From positions 1 to 61,412 of the forward strand of contig SVJU01000011.1 in the NCBI GenBank assembly GCA_015068825.1: DNA of 61,412 nt. Direction: 5' to 3'. The notes under the pieces were generated by a model. The model saw only the letters and a list, made by a program, of their open reading frames with translations, made no database searches and had not been told where the DNA came from. The stretch comes from Oscillospiraceae bacterium (lineage in GTDB: Bacteria > Bacillota > Clostridia > UMGS1810). Below, piece after piece: positions 7,899 through 16,254 of this stretch; positions within the stretch are counted from its first letter, which is position 1; every line of letters begins with the position of its first letter. Made by a program: the position numbers and the translations under genes.

Positions 7899-10121
7899 TT
7901 ACTGACCAGTTTCTACTCGGTAAGAGGATACAATTGTATTAGATATGGATGAATTATCCCCAAAAGGCACACTTATCAATTTGTCTATTACTTTTGGAAT
8001 TCCACTTGGTGAAGCATATATGCCAGTTAATTTTATTAGCGGAACAGAATTGTTATTTACTAATAAAATGGTATCTATTAATGGTTCTACAAATGCAATT
8101 ATTGCCATTACAGCAGGATAACCAATTGTTGCAGCGGCAGCCATAGCCTGTGCATCAGGATCTGTAAATACCGGAATTAAATCTATTAATAATCTTAATA
8201 TATATATTCCCACAAAGGTGGCTAATTGGTTACCAATTTCACTGTTTGTACCGCCAACAATGTATTCTATTTCAGCACCGCTGAATGTTATATCAGCACC
8301 ATGTCCTGATGCCAGAGTAGTTATATTATCTATAATTGCCGCAAAATCGTCAATTGGACTTATATTATTTGAAATTATGTTTGATTTTGGCAAGTAGTAT
8401 GCATCAGCAGATGGAGTGGATGAACCTATACTGAAATTTGTCATTGTAGTGTAGGAAGTGCCATTTGTTTTATTATCAGTTCTGCAAGAAAGATTGTATG
8501 TAGAATATGTAGAATACCATAGTTGGTTTCTCATTACATTTTCGAGTCTTTCTACCATTTTAAAAGCAAATGTTTTTAAATTCTCAAAAATTGCTTTTGA
8601 TGATTCAATAGCACCTTCAAAAGCATCATAAGCTGCAGAAATGTCAAGATTTTCTATTGAAAGAGATTCTTTTATAGTTGTTACGCTGTTAAGTAAATTA
8701 CTTATTGAAGATACAATTGCCATCATATCATCACTCAACACATGTCCTGGCAATCCACCAATATTTTCTTTATAAAAGTTACTATCTATTATGTTTGAAA
8801 GTGACGGGTCAAAAAATATTTGAGTTTTAAATACTTGATTTATTAAATCATTTAATTGCCCAAGATAAACTAAAATGCTGTCGTCAAATAAATCAAGAGC
8901 TTGTTGTGCAAGAAATTTTGTAATTTCTTTTGTTGTTAAATGACCTGTTATAACATAATAATATTCATCTTTTGATATGGTTGTTGATGATGATATGCTG
9001 CTTATGTCAAAAGAATTTACTTTTCCCTTCAGTGTTTCAAGGCCTTTCATTATTTCGCCAAATACATTTCCTTCATTTTCGCTTATGACAGAATTCCAGT
9101 TGTTCAGCGTGTTTGAAGCGCTTTTCTGAGCTAAAGATGTTATATCGTTAACAACTTTAGTTGTTTTTTCAAGTTGGTCGTTACTACTGCTATTACTATT
9201 GCTGCTGTTGTTATTTTTATTTATTTCATTACCAAGCTTTACTCCTGAACTTATCGAACCTGTAATGCCGGGAACAATGCTTGTAGCACTACTTGCTAAT
9301 GATACTGTTGCAGAAAAACAAGCTTTTGTTTGTTCTACACAATCAGCAAAAACAGATATAAGATCATCTATCATAGCTACATACGATTCTTTGGCAGTTT
9401 GAACATTGTCTTTTAAACTTTCAATATCAGTATCTGCACCTTCTTCTGAGGTGGTATTTAATGCAGATACAAGATCAGTTACTGTTCTTTCAAATTCATC
9501 ATAACATTCATTGTAAAATGCGCCATATTGTTCGATTTTCGCTGTTGCTTTTGCAAGTTCTTGCGAAGATTGCATTAATGTTTTTGTGGCAGAAATTGTA
9601 GTATTAACAGAGGTGAATGTAGATAAAATATTGGTTATAAATTTGTCCAGATTTTTTATAAGCCCAAGAAGTTCTTCAATTGCAACTGTAAAGACTGTGG
9701 TCGCAAGGCGAGTAGGGGCACTGTATTTAGCAAATTCGAGTATTTGTGCATTTAATGTATCTCTGTTTGAAAGTGGATACAATCCCATTGAATTCGCAGG
9801 AGAATTTAATTTTACTGAATTTCCCAATACACCAATGTTAGTAGTAAAATATTCATTAAAAGAATCGTTTATATTTATGTCTTGCGAAAGTGCCAAAAGA
9901 CCCCAGCGTTCTCTTAAAAATGGGTCATAATTTGCAAGAGTAGAGGTAGCAGAAACACCCATAGCTTCATCTAATATCGAAACTGCGCTGTTATATCTGC
10001 CCATTTCAACCAAAATAGTTGCAACAGATAAAAAAGGTGTCATTAATATTGCTAAAAACAGGGCGATTACACCTTTGGTGCCATTTATACATTTTAGTGG
10101 TCTGAATTTTTTTCTTTTCAT
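7899..10121 (-). CDS. Large TadG/DUF5702-like Tad-locus protein
   Basis: This 740-residue protein has a basic N-terminus, then GTKGVIALFLAILMTPFLS, a prepilin-like membrane helix with a possible G17/V18 cleavage site but no Glu at +5. A long alpha-helical, Ser/Thr/Asn-rich ectodomain follows. Near the C-terminus are hydrophobic segments (about 640-700) with GIYASPSG. Proteins of this size and layout sit next to TadE-like genes in Firmicutes tad loci and are thought to be surface or pseudopilus components. The frame stops shortly before the next ORF, whose content looks like the missing C-terminal domain. ATG and an AGGAGAC-type site lie 26 bp after the upstream TadE-like gene. Confidence 0.75.
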   Translation of the reverse strand: MKRKKFRPLKCINGTKGVIALFLAILMTPFLSVATILVEMGRYNSAVSILDEAMGVSATSTLANYDPFLRERWGLLALSQDININDSFNEYFTTNIGVLGNSVKLNSPANSMGLYPLSNRDTLNAQILEFAKYSAPTRLATTVFTVAIEELLGLIKNLDKFITNILSTFTSVNTTISATKTLMQSSQELAKATAKIEQYGAFYNECYDEFERTVTDLVSALNTTSEEGADTDIESLKDNVQTAKESYVAMIDDLISVFADCVEQTKACFSATVSLASSATSIVPGITGSISSGVKLGNEINKNNNSSNSNSSSNDQLEKTTKVVNDITSLAQKSASNTLNNWNSVISENEGNVFGEIMKGLETLKGKVNSFDISSISSSTTISKDEYYYVITGHLTTKEITKFLAQQALDLFDDSILVYLGQLNDLINQVFKTQIFFDPSLSNIIDSNFYKENIGGLPGHVLSDDMMAIVSSISNLLNSVTTIKESLSIENLDISAAYDAFEGAIESSKAIFENLKTFAFKMVERLENVMRNQLWYSTYSTYNLSCRTDNKTNGTSYTTMTNFSIGSSTPSADAYYLPKSNIISNNISPIDDFAAIIDNITTLASGHGADITFSGAEIEYIVGGTNSEIGNQLATFVGIYILRLLIDLIPVFTDPDAQAMAAAATIGYPAVMAIIAFVEPLIDTILLVNNNSVPLIKLTGIYASPSGIPKVIDKLISVPFGDNSSISNTIVSSYRVETGQ

Positions 10122-10146
10122 AAGAGTTGTCTCCTGGTAATTTTAA

Positions 10147-10812
10147 TTATCCATTAACCATTTTTAAAATAGAGTTTATAAATTTTACTATATCGCTGTT
10201 TAATGATTTGAGTGAAGTTGTAACATCAACATAATCAATCGTATTGATATATTCTAACATATCAAAACACTCGGCATAAGATGTTACTTCATACTCAATT
10301 ACACCCGGAAAACCAAAAAATGCCATTGATTCACCAAATGGAACTTTATATTTCCCGGAAATTGTAAGTGAAAGATGGTATCTTCCTAATGAGTCATAAC
10401 GAATGTCAGGAATGATGTTGGTTGTACCAACTTCTTTTGTGAAGGTGGTTCTTCTAAGCCTTTCGGAAGCGTATTCGATTAGTTTTTCTTTTATTGTTTG
10501 TTGATGTACTCCCTTACTGATTTCGCCTTTTATATCAAATAAATATCCATTTCTGTATAAATCAACATTTGCAAGGTCATCTTCGGTAATTTCTCCTGTT
10601 GAAACATCAGCATTGGCATAACGATATGTTTGTGCAACTCTTGTTACTGCCTCGTTTGCTATTGTATGTATATTCCATCTTTGAAACAAAACAGAAAAGA
10701 GTGCCAGAATAAAGAAAAGCAAAAAAATCGTTACTGTATAAACAATCAAAGCTTCAAGCATTATTTCGCCATTGTTTGATTTTATTAACTTGTTTTTTAA
10801 CTTTTGTATCAT
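10147..10812 (-). CDS. TadE-like pseudopilin (first of two)
   Basis: This 221-residue protein has a classic class III leader: MIQKLKNKLIKSNNG, then EIMLEALIVYT. Cleavage after G15 puts Glu (E20) at +5, and a helix of about 25 hydrophobic residues follows. The rest is a mixed alpha/beta ectodomain. Retention of G-1 and E+5 strongly suggests processing by the A24 peptidase encoded nearby at 12203-12898. It lies between a WG-repeat gene and the large TadG-like gene. Its partner at 6873-7451 has the same leader but an unrelated ectodomain, as expected for a TadE/TadF pair. Confidence 0.8.
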   Translation of the reverse strand: MIQKLKNKLIKSNNGEIMLEALIVYTVTIFLLFFILALFSVLFQRWNIHTIANEAVTRVAQTYRYANADVSTGEITEDDLANVDLYRNGYLFDIKGEISKGVHQQTIKEKLIEYASERLRRTTFTKEVGTTNIIPDIRYDSLGRYHLSLTISGKYKVPFGESMAFFGFPGVIEYEVTSYAECFDMLEYINTIDYVDVTTSLKSLNSDIVKFINSILKMVNG

Positions 10813-10857
10813 GACAATGTCACTCCAGATAAATTTAAAAATTGCATATAGGGGATA

Positions 10858-12177
10858 TTAATCAAATTTAAATTGAAGAAGTTGATAACATCCGTCGGCT
10901 TCTGATATCATACATGTTTCAGATGATGTAAAATAGAAAGCATCAAAGTATTTGTAATCAATAACAAGTTCGTTATTTGAATTTATAAAGCCCCATAATC
11001 CACCATCATTTTTTACAGCAGCATATCCGTTTGCAAAGCTTTTTGCACCGTCATACGCAGGCTCAATTTCAACTTTTCCTTCTTTGTTGGCAAATCCCCA
11101 TTTTCCGCCTTTTTCAAAGGCAATAAGGTTTGAAGATATGCAAATGTCCACATTGCTTGCCGAAAAATCACCAATTTGTTTAAAATCAGCATCGTAAATA
11201 TGATAATTTCCGCCTTTTTTAGCCAAAATAATACCACTTTGAATATAAGAGCCGTAAAGGTCAAGCTTTATATCCTGAAAATCAAGTTTTGTTTCGTTGC
11301 CTTTTTCGTCAATCAAATACCACTTGTTATCCTTTTTTGCAACGGCTTTTTTGTTGTAAAAGCTTCCTGCAACATCGTATTCACCTTTAAGAAGCTTTCC
11401 TTTAGAATTCACATATTTCCATTTATCTTTAATTTTAACAGGAATAAGGTCAGATGATTCGCTGTAGCAGCCTGCTTCTTCAACATCAAGTTTAAATCTT
11501 GCACGGGCAATTTCGTTTTTGTCAAGAATTCTTGTGTCAATGTTATTTATATAAAGTCCTTTTCCGTCATCATTTAATAAACCTATAAGTTTATACGGAC
11601 CTATAAGCTCTTTACCGTCATCACCCAAAACAAGCCATTCATTTCCATCATAAACGGTAATATAACCATTTAAAGCTGTATAGAATTTTGAATATAATTT
11701 ATAATCAATTTTAGTCATATAAAGAAGCTCTTTGTATAACTTGTCAAATTCTTTTCCAGAAACATTCATATTTTTTGCCTGAACAGCTGTTTCGTAAGCT
11801 TTTGTATAATTGTTTGCTTCTATATAAAGCTTGATTTGTGTATTCCAGAACTCATCCTGATTTGGAAAATCAGTTGCTGCTAATGCCATATCAGAAATAT
11901 ACGCGTTTCTGATAAATGGTATATGCTCTTCTTTATATAATGTGTCGTATGTAGATTTAATGTCACGGTAAATACCAACGCTTTTCTTTACAGATAAAGC
12001 ATCCTTATAAAATTCAATTGCCTGTTCATATAAACCGTCTTTAATACTTGCTTTTGCTTCTTTAATATATGAGTTGTACTCAATGGTAGTTTTAAAAGTA
12101 CCCGAAAGGAAAGAGTACCAGGATATTAAAAGAAGTACTATAAGAATTACTGGTAAAAATACATTTAATTTTTTCAT
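10858..12177 (-). CDS. Membrane-anchored TPR-like / WG-repeat protein
   Basis: An uncleaved N-terminal helix (MKKLNVFLPVILIVLLLISW) anchors about 439 residues outside the membrane. Residues about 30-150 are helical and TPR-like (AIEFYKDALSV, AYETAVQAK). Residues about 165-440 form degenerate WG-type beta repeats, clearest in KGGKWGFANKEGKVE and GGLWGFINSNNELV. I place the start at ATG 12177. A longer frame begins at GTG 12189, which is part of the ribosome binding site. It sits between the prepilin peptidase and pseudopilin genes. A scaffolding role in pilus assembly is plausible but is inference. Confidence 0.8.
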   Translation of the reverse strand: MKKLNVFLPVILIVLLLISWYSFLSGTFKTTIEYNSYIKEAKASIKDGLYEQAIEFYKDALSVKKSVGIYRDIKSTYDTLYKEEHIPFIRNAYISDMALAATDFPNQDEFWNTQIKLYIEANNYTKAYETAVQAKNMNVSGKEFDKLYKELLYMTKIDYKLYSKFYTALNGYITVYDGNEWLVLGDDGKELIGPYKLIGLLNDDGKGLYINNIDTRILDKNEIARARFKLDVEEAGCYSESSDLIPVKIKDKWKYVNSKGKLLKGEYDVAGSFYNKKAVAKKDNKWYLIDEKGNETKLDFQDIKLDLYGSYIQSGIILAKKGGNYHIYDADFKQIGDFSASNVDICISSNLIAFEKGGKWGFANKEGKVEIEPAYDGAKSFANGYAAVKNDGGLWGFINSNNELVIDYKYFDAFYFTSSETCMISEADGCYQLLQFKFD

Positions 12178-12202
12178 AATATATACCACCGTTTAAATTT
12201 TA

Positions 12203-12898
12203 TTAATATAATGTAAAAAGACACATAACCAAGTATCCAATATAAATAAAAGGACCAAAAGGCATAACATCTTTTGAAGTTTTCTTTTTTAGAGCTATTA
12301 AAATAAGTGATATTAAAATGCAGGCAATAAGAGCGAGCAAAAGTGTTGAAAAAGCAACATATACACCGCACATTAATCCTAATGATGCCAAAAGTTTAAT
12401 ATCACCGGCACCAATACCGCCTTTTGAAAGCTTGTTTGCTATTATAAGAAGTAATCCTGAAAGGAAAAAACCTATAAGTGAGCTTAAAAAAGATGCCACT
12501 ACGGTATTTGTAAATATAAATTCATATATAAGAATTAAAATTCTTGATATTATTAATACCAATGGAAAAAAGTTTGGTATTATTTTAAGTTTGTAATCTA
12601 TTACTGCTGCGCCAAGAAGTACAATATAGCTTACACCAAGCATAATTAATGCAGTTATTGAAACTGCATTTTTTGAGATTATAAATCCCGAAAGTGCTGA
12701 AAGCACAATGATTACTATCAACGAAATTAAAGAATAAACATTTTTTTCGTATTTTTTTAAGCAGGGGATATCATTTTCTTCATTATTTTCAATTGAAGTG
12801 TCAATAAGTTCAATTTTTTTGTTTGTGTAATAAAACATAAAAAACGACATAAAAGCAGAAAGCAAACCAAATAATAAAGTAATAATAACTGAATACAA
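12203..12898 (-). CDS. A24-family prepilin peptidase (TadV/CpaA type)
   Basis: This polytopic membrane protein of 231 residues has about seven hydrophobic segments. The two catalytic aspartates of the A24 family are visible: D101 in AVIDYKLKIIPN and D166 in GIGAGDIKLL (the GxGD motif). There is no N-terminal methylase domain or cysteine cluster, as usual for tad-type enzymes. It should remove leader peptides from the Flp pilin and the two TadE-like proteins encoded on either side. It follows the pilin gene across a strong hairpin. Confidence 0.93.
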   Translation of the reverse strand: MYSVIITLLFGLLSAFMSFFMFYYTNKKIELIDTSIENNEENDIPCLKKYEKNVYSLISLIVIIVLSALSGFIISKNAVSITALIMLGVSYIVLLGAAVIDYKLKIIPNFFPLVLIISRILILIYEFIFTNTVVASFLSSLIGFFLSGLLLIIANKLSKGGIGAGDIKLLASLGLMCGVYVAFSTLLLALIACILISLILIALKKKTSKDVMPFGPFIYIGYLVMCLFTLY

Positions 12899-12924
12899 AT
12901 TCTATCCCTCCAAAAAGCTTTTTC

Positions 12925-12949
12925 AGGGGGTATAAAGGTATACCCCCCC
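12925..12949 (-). promoter_or_regulatory. Hairpin after the pilin gene (partial terminator or RNA stabiliser)
   Basis: A perfect GGGGGTATA / TATACCCCC stem with a 4-nt loop lies 27 bp past the Flp pilin stop and upstream of the peptidase gene. No uninterrupted U-tract follows on the minus-strand RNA, so it is not a full terminator. It is well placed to attenuate read-through or protect the pilin mRNA 3' end, so that pilin is made in excess over the rest of the operon. Confidence 0.7.
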
Positions 12950-12975
12950 AGTTTTGTTAAATAAACTAAATGAGC

Positions 12976-13200
12976 TTATCTTCCGCCTTTAGCAGTATCA
13001 AAGAAAGAGCCGATGTTTTCGTCAACCCAACCAATAACCTGATCTTTGAATGCAATAAATACAGCAGCAAGCGCAATACCTATACCAAGAAGAATTAAAA
13101 CAGAAATAAAGTTTGTATCTCCTTCTTCGTTTCTTAAAAAGCTTTTTGCTTTTTCAAGTTTGATTTTTGCCATTAGGGCAAGATTGTTAAGTGTTTTCAT
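12976..13200 (-). CDS. Flp1-like type IVb pilin
   Basis: This 74-residue protein has a basic leader ending NEEG (G27), then DTNFISVLILLGIGIALAAVFIAF, and a short amphipathic tail that ends in Lys/Gly/Arg. Size, leader and position after TadC match the Flp1_like pilin family of Firmicutes tad loci. The residue at +5 after the predicted cleavage is Ile, not the usual Glu. Glu is the contact normally needed for efficient assembly of type IV pilins. It is the probable major subunit. An AAGGAT site lies about 8 bp before the ATG. Confidence 0.85.
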   Translation of the reverse strand: MKTLNNLALMAKIKLEKAKSFLRNEEGDTNFISVLILLGIGIALAAVFIAFKDQVIGWVDENIGSFFDTAKGGR

Positions 13201-13240
13201 TGTTTATCCTTATCCTTTCATTAATAATTTTTATATGTAA

Positions 13241-13256
13241 TTTATCGTCCGATAAA
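13241..13256. promoter_or_regulatory. 16-bp dyad upstream of the pilin gene
   Basis: TTTATCG-TC-CGATAAA is a perfect 7-bp inverted repeat in the 71-bp gap between the tadC-like and pilin genes. It could be an operator or a short RNA hairpin. I see no convincing -35/-10 pair beside it, so an independent pilin promoter is not demonstrated. Confidence 0.4.
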
Positions 13257-13271
13257 AAACAACAATTTTAT

Positions 13272-14126
13272 TTATAAAACCATACCCTGCATAGCTGCAG
13301 ATATTATTATCATAATTATTCCTGCAAACATAATACCAAGTGGAATAACAAGTTTTCCAGCAGCAATTTCACCTTTTTGAAGGGTTCTTTGTCTTTTTCC
13401 TTCCCAAAGCTCATTTGCCTGATTGGCAAGAAAATCTGAAAGTTCGCTATTACCTTTTTCAAGACTTTGAATAATAGCACTTGAAAATTTCTTTATTTCG
13501 GAGGAGTTTGAAATTACACCGAATTTGTGAATAGCTACAATGTCAGATTCACCATTATCCATAAACACACACGATTTTTTCATAAGGTCATAAAGCTCGC
13601 CTTCTTTTCCATGCGCAACAAGTCGCCACGCATCATGAAGTACCATACCTGAATTGATAAGAAGAGAGAGTTTTGCAATCATATCGGGAAATTCCAATAC
13701 ACAGTCTTCGCTTCTTTTTTCCAAAAGCTCTTTCATACTTGATAATGTAAGGTTCCATATTGCAGCAATTGCTAAAATTCCAATCAATAAAAACAATGCG
13801 CCTGCAAAGCTTGCTAAAACAGAAGATATGCAAAGTGCAATAAGTGAAAAGGTTAAAAACTGCGCCCACGCAAGACCTACATAATATTCATAATAAACTT
13901 CTCCGTGTATGATTGTTGCTTGTTTCTTTAAATCTTGTAAAAGCTTGCCTTTTAATCTGAATAATTTTTTTTGGCTTAAATAGTATCCAACAATATATAA
14001 AGATTTTAAAGGATGCTCTCCTTCATCAAGATTTTGTATATATACTTCATTTGGTTTTCCTTTTGCCAGACCAATTATAAACATCACCGTGCTTATGGTG
14101 GCAATTATAAGTGATATAAGTGTCAT
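13272..14126 (-). CDS. tadC: TadC-like inner-membrane platform protein
   Basis: This 284-residue protein has an N-terminal membrane segment, two central hydrophobic segments (about 95-135), a cytosolic helical T2SSF-type region (VLEFPDMIAKLSLLINSGM and following), and a C-terminal membrane pair ending in MQGMVL. This topology is typical of the T2SSF family platform proteins TadB and TadC. It follows tadB by 19 bp. In Tad systems TadB and TadC form the membrane platform on which the TadA ATPase acts. Confidence 0.88.
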   Translation of the reverse strand: MTLISLIIATISTVMFIIGLAKGKPNEVYIQNLDEGEHPLKSLYIVGYYLSQKKLFRLKGKLLQDLKKQATIIHGEVYYEYYVGLAWAQFLTFSLIALCISSVLASFAGALFLLIGILAIAAIWNLTLSSMKELLEKRSEDCVLEFPDMIAKLSLLINSGMVLHDAWRLVAHGKEGELYDLMKKSCVFMDNGESDIVAIHKFGVISNSSEIKKFSSAIIQSLEKGNSELSDFLANQANELWEGKRQRTLQKGEIAAGKLVIPLGIMFAGIIMIIISAAMQGMVL

Positions 14127-14145
14127 AATAATATATCCTCCGTTA

Positions 14146-14988
14146 TTATGCTTTTATGGCAACAATTTTTTCGCCATATTTGTATGCTGCTATAAATACA
14201 ACAATTGCAATTGTGTTAACAAGAACACCGGTAGGAGTTGCAAAGTTTTCTGCAAATCCTTTGTTTGTAAGCTTTAGCATTAAAACTATTGCAATAGGCA
14301 TAAGGCTCATTACATTATGCTGCATTTTATTTGAAGTAAGCTTTGTCTGTATTTCATTTGAAATAGCAATTTTCTGACCTATAAGGTCGTGTGTACGCAT
14401 AATAACCGATTTCATATTTCCGCCTTTTTGATGACACATTGCAAAAACATCTGCAAAATTTAAAACATCATCATTTGAACTTCTTGCGGCAAAATCTCTT
14501 AGCATTACATCGATGTTGATACCCTGATTTGAACCACTTATAATCTGCTGCATTTCCTGTATTATAAAATCATTTTCTTCATACTGTAATTTAAGGTCAT
14601 TAAATGCAGACAAAAATGCACTTTGAACATTGCTTCCTGCAGAAAAAGAAGCAGATAAGGATTCAAGCATATCACGAAATTGCAATTTTATGACATTCTT
14701 TCTTTTTTCAAGCATAGAATTTTTGTACATTGGAACAAGAAATTTTATTCCTGCAAAACCAACTACTGTAAAAAAGAATATATTTGAAATATGTGTAGCC
14801 ATTGTTGCATAACCGTCAACTTTAAATAATCCGCTATAAAATATAAGTCCTGTTATACCACCAAGTATAAATGCAATAAGATTTGCAAGGATTTTTTCTG
14901 CTTTTGAAAACACATAAACATTATAGTTAAGCATCTGATTATTTAAAGGAGTGGTAAGATATTGTTCTTCTATTATCTTTTTTTTCAT
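14146..14988 (-). CDS. tadB: TadB-like inner-membrane platform protein
   Basis: This is a T2SSF-family protein of about 280 residues. An N-terminal cytosolic segment precedes two membrane helices, followed by the T2SSF core (FRDMLESLSASFSAGSN, the charged FAD-VFAMCHQKGG region, and VIMRTHDLIGQKI) and C-terminal helices. The start is ATG 14988 (MKKKIIEE). The longer frame starts at a GTG at 14997 that belongs to the GAGGTG ribosome binding site. This site overlaps the end of the ATPase gene, so the two are coupled. It pairs with TadC as the assembly platform. Confidence 0.88.
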   Translation of the reverse strand: MKKKIIEEQYLTTPLNNQMLNYNVYVFSKAEKILANLIAFILGGITGLIFYSGLFKVDGYATMATHISNIFFFTVVGFAGIKFLVPMYKNSMLEKRKNVIKLQFRDMLESLSASFSAGSNVQSAFLSAFNDLKLQYEENDFIIQEMQQIISGSNQGINIDVMLRDFAARSSNDDVLNFADVFAMCHQKGGNMKSVIMRTHDLIGQKIAISNEIQTKLTSNKMQHNVMSLMPIAIVLMLKLTNKGFAENFATPTGVLVNTIAIVVFIAAYKYGEKIVAIKA

Positions 14989-14998
14989 AAAAAACACC

Positions 14999-16237
14999 TC
15001 AGATTTCAGTTTTATATCCGGAAAGTTGAAGTTTAAATGTATTAATCATTGGATTTTCTGTTCTTTTCAAGCTTCCCGAAACTTTTGTAAGTGTACTGTT
15101 TTCATCTTCTTCAAATACATAAAGAGGGTTAAGTACAACTTTGCCATTTTCGTATTTAACAACCTCTGTTATAGCCATAGTTTTTCTTGAGTGGTCACGA
15201 AGTCTTGAAAGATGAATGATTATATCAACAGCCGATGCAATTTGCTGGCGTATTGCTTCTAAAGGAAGTCCGGCTGCACCTTGAAGAACCATTGTTTCAA
15301 GACGGCTTAACATATCTTCTGTAGAGTTGGCATGTCCTGTTGAAAGCGAACCATCATGACCTGTATTCATTGCCTGAAGCATATCAAGAGCTTCTCCACC
15401 TCTGACCTCTCCGACAATTATGCGTTCTGGTCTCATTCTTAGTGATGATTTAATAAGATCTTTAATAGTTATCTGACCTGCACCTGCTGTGTTGGCATTT
15501 CTTGTTTCAAGTGAAACAAGGTTATCAACACCTTTAATCTGAAGTTCAGCAGAGTCTTCAATAGTAATTACACGCTCATCTTTTGGAATAAAATTTGATA
15601 GAGCGTTTAAAAATGTAGTTTTACCGGAACCGGTACCGCCACTGATAAATATGTTATATTTTGCTTTAACCAAAAGTTCCAGCTTTTCTGCTATTTCGCT
15701 TGTTATAGAACCATAGGAAATAAGCTTTTCCATAGTCATAGGTGTTTTGGAAAATTTTCTTATAGTCATTGTGGGACCGCACAAAGCAATAGGGGGTAGT
15801 ACAACATTTACACGCGATCCGTCAGAAAGCCTGGTATCTACAATCGGGTTTGCCTGGTTTACTTCTCGTCCGGCACTTTCAACTACCCTTTGAATAACAT
15901 CAAGAAGGTCACGTTCGCTTCCGAAATGTCTTTCAAGCTTTTGAAGACGACCGTTTTTTTCAATAAAAATATTTTCGTGGCCGTTTATCATAACTTCTGT
16001 TATTGTATCGTCGTTTATAATTGTATCAAGCAAACCAAGTCCACGAAATGAGTTAAAAACTTGTTGAACAATATCAACCATCTGGTTAACAGAGCAGTAT
16101 TCGTTTTCAAGTTTACTGTTTACAATTTCTTTTATTTTATCTTCAAGCTCTTCGTCGCTCATAGTGCTGAATTGCAAGTATGAACGGATATATGTAACGG
16201 TTTCGGTTATTAAGGATTGTTCTCTTTCTAAATCCAT
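14999..16237 (-). CDS. tadA: TadA/CpaF-type secretion ATPase
   Basis: This 412-residue hexameric ATPase powers Tad pilus assembly. Residues 1-150 form the N-terminal CpaF domain. Walker A is GGTGSGKT (200-207). The Asp box (TIEDSAELQ), Walker B (RMRPERIIVGEVRGGEALD) and His box (TGHDGSLSTGHANS) follow in the expected order. Length and motif order are normal for the family. It lies 17 bp after tadZ and is translationally coupled to tadB. Confidence 0.95.
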   Translation of the reverse strand: MDLEREQSLITETVTYIRSYLQFSTMSDEELEDKIKEIVNSKLENEYCSVNQMVDIVQQVFNSFRGLGLLDTIINDDTITEVMINGHENIFIEKNGRLQKLERHFGSERDLLDVIQRVVESAGREVNQANPIVDTRLSDGSRVNVVLPPIALCGPTMTIRKFSKTPMTMEKLISYGSITSEIAEKLELLVKAKYNIFISGGTGSGKTTFLNALSNFIPKDERVITIEDSAELQIKGVDNLVSLETRNANTAGAGQITIKDLIKSSLRMRPERIIVGEVRGGEALDMLQAMNTGHDGSLSTGHANSTEDMLSRLETMVLQGAAGLPLEAIRQQIASAVDIIIHLSRLRDHSRKTMAITEVVKYENGKVVLNPLYVFEEDENSTLTKVSGSLKRTENPMINTFKLQLSGYKTEI

Positions 16238-16254
16238 AATTACACCTCCTGTTT

